64,000 nt of DNA from Baylisascaris procyonis (lineage: Eukaryota > Nematoda > Chromadorea > Rhabditida > Ascarididae). Of the stretch, positions 52,751 to 64,000 are shown piece after piece (the stretch's first letter is position 1; each line of letters opens with the position of its first letter). Position numbers and translations under genes: made by a program. The notes beneath the pieces are model-generated. The model was given only the letters and a program-made list of their open reading frames with translations. It had not been told where the DNA came from and searched no databases. The stretch covers positions 3,743,001 to 3,807,000 of the forward strand of contig JAZARR010000059.1 of NCBI GenBank assembly GCA_037389465.1, in the 5' to 3' direction.

Positions 52751-55700
52751 AATTTTCGATTGTATTTAGTCTGGGTGCTCAGGAAATGAGACAAGATACG
52801 CACAGACGGGGCAACACTTCTCAGTTTGGGGATGAATGAATGACGCTTACTTATTGGCGTTCGCATATTAGCGAAATAGGCAAGAGAAAATACACGACAA
52901 AACATGAAGAATAGGACAGTGGAATGCAAATGGCGTGTAAAATGCAAAATAGTATACTTACATGAAACACACCATGTACAGAGTTAGACAATAATGCTTC
53001 AAGCTGATGAGATAGGGACTACGGTGATAAAAAGAGCTCGTTCATGGCAGAACGTATCCTTACCGTCGCTTTCGATGATTTCACCATAGGGCGCCCTTGA
53101 AAATTCGTTTCTGTCCTATAAAGACTGTGTTGTGCATGGGCATATTGTGATGCCTTGATAGTGTATTGGGATTCCCACCAAAAGTGGAATCTAGGGTGGC
53201 TTCGAGTAGATAAAAGCAGGAGACTTTCATGTGTTCCACGAACACATTTTACTGGAAACATATGCACACACACACGCACACACACACTTCATTTTGCTCG
53301 CATCAGCGCCGCTTGCCGATGCATATGCAAATTCAACGCGCCACGTGATCGACTGATTTGCTCGTTTCACACATGCATCCGCTGCATTTGACAGCATTAC
53401 TCATTCGACGCATCCATTGCCTATAACGTGGATCATGTCTTGCACTTGCGTCTTGTTCAGTTTTTCTCCATTATCAAAATATTCCAATCCATGGATTTTA
53501 TCGAATGTTTTGCACAGAAACACTGTGCAGGTAAACTGCTCGCAGCGTTGATTGAGGAAATCTCCTGCCAGTTTTCTATGCTTCTTTGAGTTTGAGATTT
53601 TGCGCAGTATGTGTAGATTTCTTTCATATTTTGGATTGTTTCTAAAATCACAGTCTCGTGAGTTTTGACTTATAAAACAGCCATGCGAATGTTATTTGAG
53701 AAGTTGCTTACCAGCGTATATTGTGTTGTGATATCGGGGTCCACAATTTTCTGTGAGTTCAAGTAGTGAAAAAGTGTCTCTTGTGATCCTTGAGAAAATA
53801 GCGAATGACTTGTGGCTGAGCGCTTTTAGCGCTGCAGCGATATGCACTACTGTTTATTTTCATCTTGGTATTTTGCATAGATGCATTGAGCTACATTGGA
53901 CAAAACATTGTTTACTCACTTATAGCGTATTGATGCGCATTAGCAGCGCAAACAGTAGCGTTTTTCGTTGTTTGTTTACTTCTGAGACTCGCTTACTCGA
54001 TGAATCTAAATGTCATGATAACGAACGAAATCGAAAATGCGATCGATTTCAGAACACATATCCATTAGAAGCCGTAGGTTTACTGAACAAATGAAACCGT
54101 TTCTCTTATTTGGATTTTATCGTATAAACCCAACGCACGAGTCGTTTAAATTGGCTTTGGCATACACTAAGCTGAACAATTGCTCAAATTTAATTAATCA
54201 TTCTTAACTGCAGTTCGATGTTAAAATAGACGACTGGTTCCTATACTGAACCGCTGTGAAAAAGTGATGTTGTTCGGGGAAATTTTTGGTCATAATCATG
54301 CAACACAGAGATGCTCATGAGCACCTGTCTATTCATAGATATCTGCAAGTTGACTTACTGTCCAAGAGAAAAGCTGTGATGAAGTATTCGATTGCAGCAA
54401 AAGGTATCATTGCTACTAATTTACGGAGCACCTGCATTCACTCATGAGAGTGAGCACAATGTTCGTTCTAGCTGGATAACAATTCCCGTCATCAATGGGA
54501 CTCGAAAAAAAATGAAGTTGAGTGCACAACCGTGCGTCTTTTCGATGTTTGAGAAGACGCCTTACATCATTTCTTTCAACAAAATGGGGATCATTTGCTG
54601 GTCATTATTGAGGACGCACGATAGAATAGAACCGCATAACGAGTTTTTCTTAACTTATTTATATTGTAGTTTTGTGACACCAACTCTTCATCACTTCTTC
54701 AGCGTTAAATGAGAAAGGCAGTAGTATTGATTTGGAGTAATGTTATTATTATATGCTGCCTCGCAAGAGCAAATGGGCGGATGTCCAGAATTTTCTGGCT
54801 TGCGCTAAGACTACTGCATTTATAAACTGAAGCTTATTTTAAGTGTTATTTCACAACTTCACACATGCAGGATCTTTGAAGGCCGTGTCAATTTCTGCGT
54901 TTCAAATAAACACTCGTTAAAGTAGCGTTTCTTTGTTTAGAACTATGCTATCCTATCTTGCGAATCACTCATGACTGAGGAAGAATGCCGCACAATCTTC
55001 TTTCACTGTGTTGGGATGGGTTGATTTAGAGTGCACGCTATCGGAATTTAAGTTATGATAGGCTGTCAATAGCAGGGATAGTTTATCTTTGCTACTGGTG
55101 TGTGGCCAAAGCTCAAGTTTAGGTGTACTTATCTACCAGTTTTGATTGCAGATCAATTTGTGCATGAAGATGAGAGTGAGCTAGGTAACTTCGCTGATTT
55201 CGATGAAACGAGGCGATCATACGGCTTATGTTCTATTCAACCAGTATCTTATTCGACATTGAACCAATATCTTCTCCAAACTTTAACCAATATCTTCTTC
55301 AGCCTTCAAAAAATGTCCCCTCCAGCCTCTAGAACTCCCTCGATCCTTCTTTTTTCTCATGTGAGTCTCCTCTCTATAAATGTTTACGAGTGTGCTGATA
55401 AACTAACGCTGCATTTTTTTCCGTCAGCGGCTTCGTACAGTAAGGGAAACGTTGGAATAGTGGGAGTACGTTTGAATTTGATGCGAAGAGCGATCGCAGT
55501 TTTTGTTAGCCACACGCGCACTTTGTTTGTTTCTGTAGAAGAGGAAACTTACGTAGTACATAGCAGTGAAAACGCTCAATCAGCGAACACTCGATAGCTT
55601 TGCAAAACAACGGATACTACTATAGGATAAAAAGTAAATCTTTCCGTTGTTTCAATGCGGTTCACTTCGATTCCACGATTTTTAATATCATTAATGAAGA

Positions 55701-57811
55701 GAAAATATGGGTGATCGGGGAAAATTATCTCACCTAAAAATAGTCGCCGAGTTGTTATCAAATTGCTCATTTGATAACAAGTTCATTCATTCAAGAGAAC
55801 TAAGGAAAAAAAAATTATTTGCCTTCTGCAACTCTTTTTTCGTTCTCGTCGCTTCTTTGAAATAACGCTTAAAATTTCAGTTTCATATTGCATTCCCACA
55901 TGCGACTCATATTGAGCAAACGCTCTACTATAATAAACCTTAAATAGTAGGGCACGTTGTACAGAAGAAAATGACCTACATAGTAGTGGACTGGCTGCCA
56001 ATATGACTTTGCGGCTTGTGAAAATAGCCGAATTATTTTGTCGCTCAAGGGGTGCTCTCGAGGTGCTGCTGAAGACGTGCATTGTTGGGTTTTGTTTGCT
56101 CGCCGAGTACTCGGTATATCGGAGAACTAGCACACCGCTCTGTTGCAAGTCGGGCTCCTCGCTCGGCTAGCCTCTTTTCTTTGCCCGGCTCCCACCAACC
56201 AACCGAAGGCGCGTGAATGCATTGCGTTAGCCAGCTGTTCTTCGCATATAAGCTTTCAACTGTTGTACGGCCAGCAATGCGCAAAGCTTTCGTGCTTTAT
56301 AGCTTAAGCATATTCACAGATTCGTTGTCATTTATTGTTGTAATGAGCACTTACTGCGAGTAGAGTGTTTTCTGCTAATTTGGAGTGATGTAGCGAATCT
56401 TTGCGAGACTGCAGTTGGCACGGCAATGTTGCACTCTGAGCACGTGCTTCCATATGCATATATTTGTTTTAGTGAATACATCACAAGATACTGTAAGTAG
56501 TCACGATAGCTCGATTTCCGTTTTATGCATATTCAGTAAACCGAATTCGAAAGGATCATAACTCAATCGCGATGCACATGCGAATCAAGGGCGTCGGAGC
56601 GGCCTTGAGAGGTGGGGGAGGTGGGTGGGAGTAGTGGAATAGCCCCTCCCTATTATTCTAAAATGGATGGAAGACGAAAGGGCGAGAATCTAGAGCATAG
56701 TTTTTTCCACGCTGTACTTGCATATAATACACATATTTCTTATTGTTAACGCTGATCCACCCAAAATGCTACACCGCAAATACCTGGGTGCTGTTCGCGC
56801 TCAAACCCTATCTAGCTGGCGAATACGCTGCTGCTTCCGACATCGCCTGTGCCCGTGACATATGTAGATGAAACGGCGTCCAGTCAAGAGAAAATTTGTC
56901 GTTGAAGATGTTTTCTCAGTTTCTTCATTTGAATTTCTTAGAGCTTTGATAGATCGGCATATTCATTTTCCTTCTTGCTTACCGAAGATTTGTCGTCACG
57001 TGCATAAATTTGTAAATTCGGATTTCTTGATGCTCAGCATTATGTTTCTTCAGCAATCAAGTCAGAGAGAGAAATTTTCAATGAGTGTTTTCAAAGGGCA
57101 ATCGTAGCCTTAAAAGCTTGGAAATAAGTAGTTTTTTTTCTTCATTTTCTCAAGCAAAGCATTCTTCATTCACAGTGCTTAAGAGATTTGCATTAGGTAG
57201 GAAAACTGTGAGGTTTATAGTAGTGCTATCACCACAGCAGAACCTAGACAGAAAGAGATCGAATGTTGCAACTTGGCGAATATATCTTATTTGCTTCTTA
57301 AGACATCGATAAAGGCTTTGCTGGGAGCTTCTAAAAGGTGTGCGGTTAATTATGAAGAAGCCTAATTAGGATGGACCACACAGTGGTAGAGAAGTCGAAA
57401 ATGACTTAGTCTCTATATTGTTGTCTTGTTTATATAGGTGGCTTGTTTTCATAATTTCCTATTAGTGCATTTTTAGAAACGGTATGGAGAATTTTTTTCA
57501 GTTCGGTGTGAGCGTTGTCGTCAACATAATCGGCTTGAACCTCTTAGTGGAAATGTTGTCACACACACAAAAAAAACTTTCGTTCTTGAAAGCTCTTCTG
57601 TGTTTCTATTCGCTGTATCAGCAACCGCAACCCCATACTTAGCTGCAACCATTTGAACGACGCCCGTTTTAACGGCAAATGGTTTTTGTTTGACTCGACC
57701 GTGCTCTGAAGTGTTCACTTGAACCCTTCTGATCGCAAAGGATGCATTTCTTCAATCACAATGAATTGTAATAGTTACACTAATTGGGCTGGTGTTTTTT
57801 TCTTTCTTTCA
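52751..57811. other. Gene-poor region
   Basis: No supportable gene. The longest open frame (55,100-55,597 plus) contains a CCAATATCTTCT micro-tandem and a splice acceptor, and lacks any motif. A (CA)n run lies at 53,262-53,288. A GC-rich island at about 56,040-56,280 could be a transposon end, but I see no second copy. Confidence 0.4.
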
Positions 57812-57812
57812 G

Positions 57813-57990
57813 GAAAAAGATGATCACTATGTGTTTTGATATGCATTTCATGTGTTCTTCATGTTCGCCTCCAATCCATATCGTTCTTAAGCTGGTGAAC
57901 TGTAGCGGAAAATTCGTGACGATTTATTCGGCTTCTTTTTTAATTCCATTTCGTGATGTATGTAACTGTTGCCTTGGAGAGCGAGTGTAA
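57813..57990 (+). CDS. Candidate Cys-rich exon, possibly cystine-knot-like
   Basis: It follows a very strong acceptor (TTTTTTTCTTTCTTTCAG). The frame reads CSPPIHIVLKLVNCSGKF and then DVCNCCLGERV before TAA at 57,988. An AATAAA sits just after, at about 57,999. A GTGTAA donor overlaps the stop, so the exon could instead continue. The spacing C...C-x-G...C-x-CC resembles C-terminal cystine-knot domains of secreted glycoproteins. However, the Cys normally two residues after the Gly is Phe here, and the last strand is absent. Neither neighbouring exons nor a signal peptide were found, so this stays a candidate. Confidence 0.25.
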
Positions 57991-60900
57991 TCATTCTAAA
58001 ATAAAGTTTTCGCGTATTTCGACCACCTGACTATTTGAAGTTGGCGAACGAGGAAGTTAACGTTCTCAAATAGTAGATTCAGTATTTCGTGGAGGATGAC
58101 TTCCCATCACGATTAAAGTAGCTGACGGGCACACGGGCACCAAGTTTGAGCCGTATAGAAATAAATGCAGTTCCATGCGTAACCAGCAGCATTCAACGAA
58201 TAGAAAACCATAACAAAAATGTGCTTAGAAAGCGCGATGTTAAAATTGATGTTAGGAGGATATGAATTATGAATTAAAATTCACTACCGAAAGAGCGTCT
58301 CCTATTTACTATTGGAAATCAGAACGTAATCTTCTGATGTAGTGAATGAGCTTTCAATGCGGCAAAATTTCAATGGACATAATTTCCAGCCAACAGATGC
58401 GCTTTATAATGAATGCCTACTTTTATTCCGTTGCCAAAATTAAAGTGTACATTGCGTCCTTGACTCCACCCACTCTGATCTGAAATGAATGGGTCTATTC
58501 GTTGCAACTCCGTTTTGATGGTGAACTTTCATTCGAATTTTTATGCTTTCTAGTATTCTTCGGAGCCATATATTGCGGTCCGATTCTGGTTGGCTCCTAA
58601 ATCATAGTGTGGATTGATGATCCGTATTAAATGCATTCCGTCAATAAACTGGGATGAGATGTAAATTCGTTTATTTATTTTGTTATGCAGGACAATGATT
58701 TCACAGAAATTGCAAGTGAATAAAGTGGTAAATATAAGTGATGGTGCAGGCAGTGCTAGCGTGCCAAACGCGCTTTTGAAAGTTGCTCCACCGAAATGTG
58801 ATGCAGTCTGTTGCAAAAATGTTCAGCAATGAGAGCACCTGCCAAAATATACCTTCCCTCTGAAAAACATTGGAAAATTCACCGAACAGTTTTAATCAAG
58901 GAAATTTTACGCCCTGAATTTTTCAGGTGGAAAGTTGAAAGAAGTTGCTTCTTGTCTAAATATGAACGTGTCGTTGCTGAACAAGCCTTTTTTCCTACTT
59001 CTCGAACTAGCGCCAAACCGAAACTGTAATGCTTCTATGCATTTCTCTCTTCATACTGGTTCATTGGTTATTTTCTTAGCCGACAGTGATTTTAGAATGA
59101 ATGAGATTGCTGCTTTAAACCGCTTCTAAAATTCCCTTGAACGCATCGCCTTTGAATAGATCTTGTCTTTGTTGAACATATCTTCCAATGTAGTGCGATT
59201 GATCTGTTCTGGAAGGTGAAATGATTTGAGCGCGTTATTTTTTTTTTCCATTGGCATCTGTTTAGACCCTTTTCTGCTAATTGCTAAGAAAGCGTTTCTC
59301 ATTCTCTCGCTAACTATAAGTTGTAAAATTCTATTAGTCAAAGTGGCCCGTTCAAAGAAGTGGTTTTACTACCAATCACTCAAAAGTAAGAAGCAAATGG
59401 CCTATTCTGATGTGATGACCTGATATCGCAAATTTATAGATTGAAGGACGAATCGGTCCAAATATTTGCCCATAAGCTGAATGTTTTTCAGAAGATACGG
59501 AAAGTTTTTGTTGAACTGTAGATCGCAAGAGAACATATTACGGTCTACGTGGACTCGGGAAGCTGACCGAAAATTATAAGCATGACTCAGCAATATGTTT
59601 TGTGTGGAAGCGAGTGAGAATTTCTGAGGCGTTCTTTTGAGCACTGTTTCTCTTCCGATGGAATCTCAGCAACCAATGCTCAGTACAACTGTTATTCGCG
59701 CTTTATTTGCGGTGTACTTTTCCTATCGCTGTTTTCATTTTTCTCTCGGTTCACTATATTCTCAGCTCAAAGTAGCGTCAGTTGAACGCGGGAACTGATG
59801 TTGACAAAGCTTTGAAAAAAATGCGCTTAGATAAATAAGTGAAAATTTATTCTCTCAGTAGGGATTTTAGCAACAGGGATCGCATAGTTCGATAAAAGAG
59901 ATCCATAGTAGTGAGATCGATAACAATGAGGAGTTGGAGTGCTGTAGTGAATGTTCTCGTTAAAGACGAAAACATTGTCTGTTGCATCATTCCTGCTCCT
60001 TTCACTTTCTTGCTCTTGTAGCCTACGATGGCATCAAGCACTGCACACCAATAGAATGTTTATTAAAAACATTCGTAAAAACTAACAATGCATATACACG
60101 TTTAGATAGAGAGAATATACTACGGGGCACCGTTTCTCGCCGCATTCTGCGAAAGGAATTTATTTCCTCCTTTTCCCGTTGGGGCCTCTCTTCGATTCCC
60201 TGTTGGTCGTCATTGGCAGCCCTGACCAAATTGATTCCCGAGAAGGATTTCCTGGCACGCGCCGTCGCTTTGCAAAGATGTGCTTTCGCACCGCAGCTCT
60301 ATTTTTTCCCATCTACTTTCTCATCAAAGCCTTCCTCATCAGTTCTGCTTCCTCCCTCCGTTCCCTCGCTCCCACCCATATACCCCTTAACCTACGGATA
60401 AAATTGCTCCCCAACGTTTCTACTGAGTCATCATGCCAAATTTTCCAGCCACTCCTCTCCTTTCTGCGTCATTCATGCGAAGGTTACCTTATAGTAACAC
60501 AATGCTCAGAATTGCTGCGCATATTTCGAAATGGTGGATTTGCTGTTCAAAAAACCTCTATTGACGACTGAGAGTTTGATTTTTATTGTTCTGCTTAGCA
60601 TTCACCATTCATTCACAAGGCCATAAAATGTGCATTAGGTTTCACCATCTATACATTTTGAAGAAGGCTGCCCACTGCATTTTTAATGGCCTAACAAAGC
60701 GAGAAATGTCTAAGACAGAAGAGGAAAATCTTTCCGGCCATAACGAACAAAATGCTGGCCAAAGGTTACCATCGCACACTAAAATTTTGGGACGATAGGC
60801 GTTTGGCCTTGTATGGCAAATGATCAGCCATGTGAGACGTCCGTCTGAGCTTCTTGATGGACGGCGAGCTACATACATAAACTGAATTGCTGTCTAGTTT

Positions 60901-61108
60901 AATGATAATTGGAGCGATATGTCTTATGCACGTCTTGACCAGCCTCTTCTTTGTGACGACCAACGAGGATGCTCCAGATTTTTAGCTAGTCGGGCTTCAA
61001 ATGGCAACGTTCTTGAGGAATCATTGCCATTTTGGAGCATATTAGTCCTAATCTGCTTCATTTCTAATCGTTTTCTTCAGCTATATTCGCTGCGCATGGA
61101 ATTACATG

Positions 61109-61110
<2 letters not shown>
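57991..61110. other. Gene-poor region
   Basis: Several open frames of 60-140 codons on both strands, none with a recognisable motif or a consistent splice chain. No repeat with a second copy in the window was found. Confidence 0.4.

Positions 61111-61197
<87 letters not shown>
61111..61197. repeat. (TA)n microsatellite
   Basis: About 43 uninterrupted TA units, immediately adjacent to the palindrome on its right. Confidence 0.97.
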
Positions 61198-61198
<1 letters not shown>

Positions 61199-61255
61199 TA
61201 ACTTTTTGGGTTTTTCAACGCGTGGTTATGTGCAGTGCTGGTATTACATGTGTTC

Positions 61256-61347
<92 letters not shown>

Positions 61348-61414
61348 AACAGAACACATGTAATACCAGCACTGCACATAACCACGCGTTGAAAAACCCA
61401 AAAAGGTAGTTAGT
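61197..61414. repeat. Long palindrome: unique arms around (TC)n(TA)n(GA)n
   Basis: Left arm 61,197-61,260 (CTAAC, TTTTTGGGTTTTTCAACGCG and onward to TGTTCTGTTTC) is repeated as its reverse complement at about 61,346-61,414. The centre is a TC run, a TA run and a GA run. The arms are nearly perfect; the only difference I see is a 4-base insertion near the outer right end. The SLSLSYIYIY-type frames here are artefacts of the repeats. Confidence 0.93.
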
Positions 61415-61556
61415 GAGAACAAATATTGAAGATCAGTTGAAAAGGTAATACATACGTGACGAGTGATATGTATGATTGGTCATAAGCGACATGAGGTGCA
61501 TATCGTCGACAGATCACACTGCTCCAAACGTTTCTTAAAGCATTACAAACAAGCCA

Positions 61557-62036
61557 TTACCACATCATATTGCAAACAGTTCCAGATGGGAACAACACGA
61601 TAAGCAAAAGAGTTGAGCACATCTGTTCGATTATTGATTTCCTTTCAATTTGAAGATGGTGAAGCCTCGAGCGCGGTGCAAACTTTGTAAGAGAGAAAAT
61701 GCTCTCGAACGGAATGCCTGAGAAACCTTTAACGATTTTAATGCATAAATGTGAATCGAACTGAGCTCTGCGATACCACAGAGGCTTCAAGTCAAAAATA
61801 CAAAGCCGCTGCTCATAATTAGGTTGGAATGGTCCGTGGAACGCTTTTCTAAAACCTGACTTAGTGAAACGCAGTTGAACTCTCTCAATTATCTCGAAAT
61901 CCTTCTTCGCAGATGGGGACCAGACCTGACTATGGTATTCCAAGATGGGGCGGCAGTAAGCAAAGAAAAGTGAGGAGGCTATGAACATTGCTTCTCCGGC
62001 ACACCGCATCACTTTATGATCTACTAAGATTTTCAC
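61557..62036 (-). mobile_element. Non-LTR retrotransposon (CR1/Jockey-like) reverse transcriptase, 3' remnant
   Basis: A 159-codon minus-strand frame matches the region C-terminal to the reverse transcriptase fingers and palm in CR1/Jockey-like elements: FAYCRPILEYHSQVWSPS, then KKDFEIIERVQLRFTKSGF, QRLCIFDLKPLWYRRAQFD and CIKIVKGFSGI. These correspond to the family's RPILEY..VW, IE.VQR.FTK and L..L..RR motifs. The endonuclease and palm domains are not next to it, so this is a 5'-truncated or decayed copy. The 61.2 kb palindrome lies just beyond its 3' side. Confidence 0.85.
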
Positions 62037-62498
62037 CTATCGTTGTATTCGGCTTGTGATAGTTGAGCTGATTTCACGAATTGCAAACATTATCCGATCC
62101 TTGCTCACCTTCTTCTATGGCGTCCAGAGCCTAGGCATAAGGTCCCCCTTGATAAAAGAGAAACAAGCGACGGGCAGGTCAGGCTTAAAGGTTTATTTTT
62201 TGTATAAGGTGACAGATGGAGAGATTCTGTTCCATGCTATACAAAACGCACTATGATATAAGGGTGCCGGAACTTGATTTCGTTCATACATCGAGTGAAT
62301 GATGATGCCGCACAATTCTCGTTTAGTTAGAAGAAAAAATAGGGATATTGAAGTGCGCATGGTAGATGGCGATGAACGTGCACTTTGTTTCATTTTCTTG
62401 GTATTTTTTCACTAGAAGGTAGTTTTCCTCATTACGGACCCCATTTCGAGAACTGACGTATGCGCAGCACGCATATATGTTTTGCGGTACACTTACCT

Positions 62499-62742
62499 AG
62501 CAACAGCATGATGTTCAAACCGTACTGTCTTGCATTGGGCCTCTTTTGAGGTGCTTGTTTCATTCTCTTGTTTACTACTTCTTGATGTTCTTCAGGAACT
62601 TGATCCGCTGTGTTGTAGCGACGCTGTTGCGAACACCCGATCAGAAGTGTAATGGATGCGATACACAAAATTGTCTCGCGCAGATTGACGGATCGTTCCC
62701 AGAAGTGGCATTCCAAGCGCTTGGTTGCTGAGGAGAACTGCA
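62499..62742 (-). CDS. Candidate exon with dibasic sites, possible small secreted peptide precursor
   Basis: On the minus strand an acceptor (CTGTCTTTGCAG) precedes a frame open to a good donor (CTAG then GTAAGT at 62,499). It contains a hydrophobic stretch (ETILCIASITLLIGC), then VVNKRMKQAPQKRPNARQYG with KR dibasic sites. That layout suggests a peptide precursor. Against it: no ATG lies in this frame near the hydrophobic stretch, and a different frame also starts with a signal-like sequence from an ATG nearby. An AATAAA occurs downstream near 62,190. I do not recognise a family. Confidence 0.2.
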
Positions 62743-64000
62743 AAGACAGTGGCAATGTAGCGAACGAAGAATGGAATGCACATATGTCGAATTTTAATCC
62801 TAATTTTGACATGTGCGTAGAGTTTACTGCATTTTGTGATGATAAGATGAGCACACTCTGCATTTTGCACATCTTTGCAGTCTGTAGCTAGAGAACTGTG
62901 ATGCGACAGTTTTAGCTGATAGTGGATGAAAAATGTGGCGATTGGAAGACTATAAAACGAACTGGCGTACACGGAAGCTGATGCAAGTTGCAACAGTTAA
63001 CGTTTGTGTCTAGATAGTTTTGATAATTACTACGTTTTATCCCACTGTGCTGCTGATTGCAAGAAATAAAGTTAAAGCTTTTGGACATTTCCTGAAAGGT
63101 CTCTGCAGCTCTTTAAATAAGTCACTTCACCTTTTACGGATTTTCTTCACTGACGCTTTTATACGTTTGTTCGTAAATCCCTCTTGGAATCCATAGAGAA
63201 ACATTTCCAACTTTGCTAGTCATCTGTTTTCAGCACCATTATTATTCTGCGACCGTTCAGGCCCAGCTGTGAAGTGCGATGCAAGTTGGACTCGTATGGT
63301 TCAGATTCGCTTAACGTAGACGAATCCATGACTTCTTCCACTCGAGATAGCGCATCTGGGGATGAATACCCCGGGAAGCTGAGTACAGGTGAGCTCAGCG
63401 GAACTGACGTCTCGAAATATGGACGGGAGCGACCACTGCAAAAGGTTTATCCTTGGGTTTCTGCCCTTGGTTATCGGGCGCTTCGCACAGTGCATGATAG
63501 TCACTAGCTGTAAGATATTTGTAGGTTCTTGCGGCTCCCTAATTGTATTCCGATGGCCATAAGCAGATGATGAAATTATTTCGATAGCCTTGTGACATAC
63601 TTGGAAGCTTTAATATTTGACCTTCTTAAAGCAATTCATAAGTTGTCGCCGCTTAATTTCGAGTCACTCGTTGTCAATGACATATGATCCTCTTGTGTGC
63701 TTTTTAAGCTAACGCGTATCTAAGTAAAAAGCCATCAGTGTGCCAGGATGTGGCTTAGTTATATTCTGGATCGTTGATATGGCTTGCGCATGAAATCCAG
63801 ATGGGAACCACGGGCTTACTCCATCATCAGTGGTTGGGAGCGGAAACAAGATTGCTTTTCCTCTCCCCGCAATACGCTTAAAGGAACAACAGCTTTTTTG
63901 ATTGAATCGATGCTGGGTAGTGGCGTGTGTGTGAAAAAGCAAACATAGATGCGCTCACACGTTCGACAGGGGCAAGCTTAAACTTGAGTACGTTTTTTCT
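62743..64000. other. Gene-poor right end of window
   Basis: No supportable gene or repeat. Short open frames at 63,274-63,507 and 63,942-63,709 have no motifs. Confidence 0.4.

Noticed and set aside
55100..55597. Longest open frame in the window (165 codons)
   Set aside because: It contains a micro-tandem repeat and a strong internal acceptor, and shows no motif or signal peptide.
61113..61422. Frames encoding IYIYIY and SLSLSL runs
   Set aside because: They are translations of dinucleotide repeats within a microsatellite and palindrome.
1..64000. tRNA, rRNA, CRISPR or bacterial operon structure
   Set aside because: I looked for B-box GGTTCGAANCC patterns, repeat-spacer arrays and tightly packed uninterrupted genes and found none; GGTTCGAA at about 5,983 lies in repeat family B and lacks a tRNA fold.

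Overview
The window is nuclear DNA of a nematode, most likely a clade V (strongylid or hookworm-like) species. Genes are split into many short exons with GT-AG introns and T-rich TTTTCAG-type 3' splice sites. Splice acceptors sit a few bases upstream of start codons, as expected for spliced-leader trans-splicing. Introns are longer than in Caenorhabditis and carry diverged interspersed repeats and AT microsatellites. Nothing prokaryotic is present, and I found no tRNA, rRNA or CRISPR.

Layout. (1) 1-420: interspersed repeat family A. (2) 2,678-12,610, plus strand: a complete 11-exon gene for a PLD3/PLD4-type type II membrane phospholipase D-family protein (530 aa). (3) 14,891-24,029, minus strand, convergent with it: an 18-exon gene for a secreted protein of about 746 aa with eight peritrophin-A (CBM14) chitin-binding domains. 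(4) 26,094-37,751, minus strand: a gamma-glutamyltransferase gene with 14 assignable exons; the start exon and one short exon near the N-terminus of the ectodomain are not resolved. (5) 39,380-41,393, plus strand: the 3' part of a probable multi-exon gene I cannot name, supported by phase-compatible exons. (6) 41.4-64 kb: mostly gene-poor DNA with a second copy of repeat family B, microsatellites, a long palindrome at 61.2 kb, non-LTR retrotransposon remnants, and a few weak candidate exons.

The three named genes are not an obvious pathway. By family, one is a lysosomal/ER-type PLD, one an extracellular or eggshell-type chitin binder, and one a cell-surface glutathione-hydrolysing enzyme. The chitin-binding gene and the transferase gene lie in tandem on the minus strand, but 2 kb apart and with a TATA-like element between them, so I do not infer an operon. 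No clearly new biological system was found. The most useful leads are the unidentified gene at 38.3-41.4 kb, the regular exon modularity of the chitin-binding gene, and the 61.2 kb palindrome. Exon boundaries were read by eye from splice motifs, phase and family conservation; no search or RNA evidence was available.
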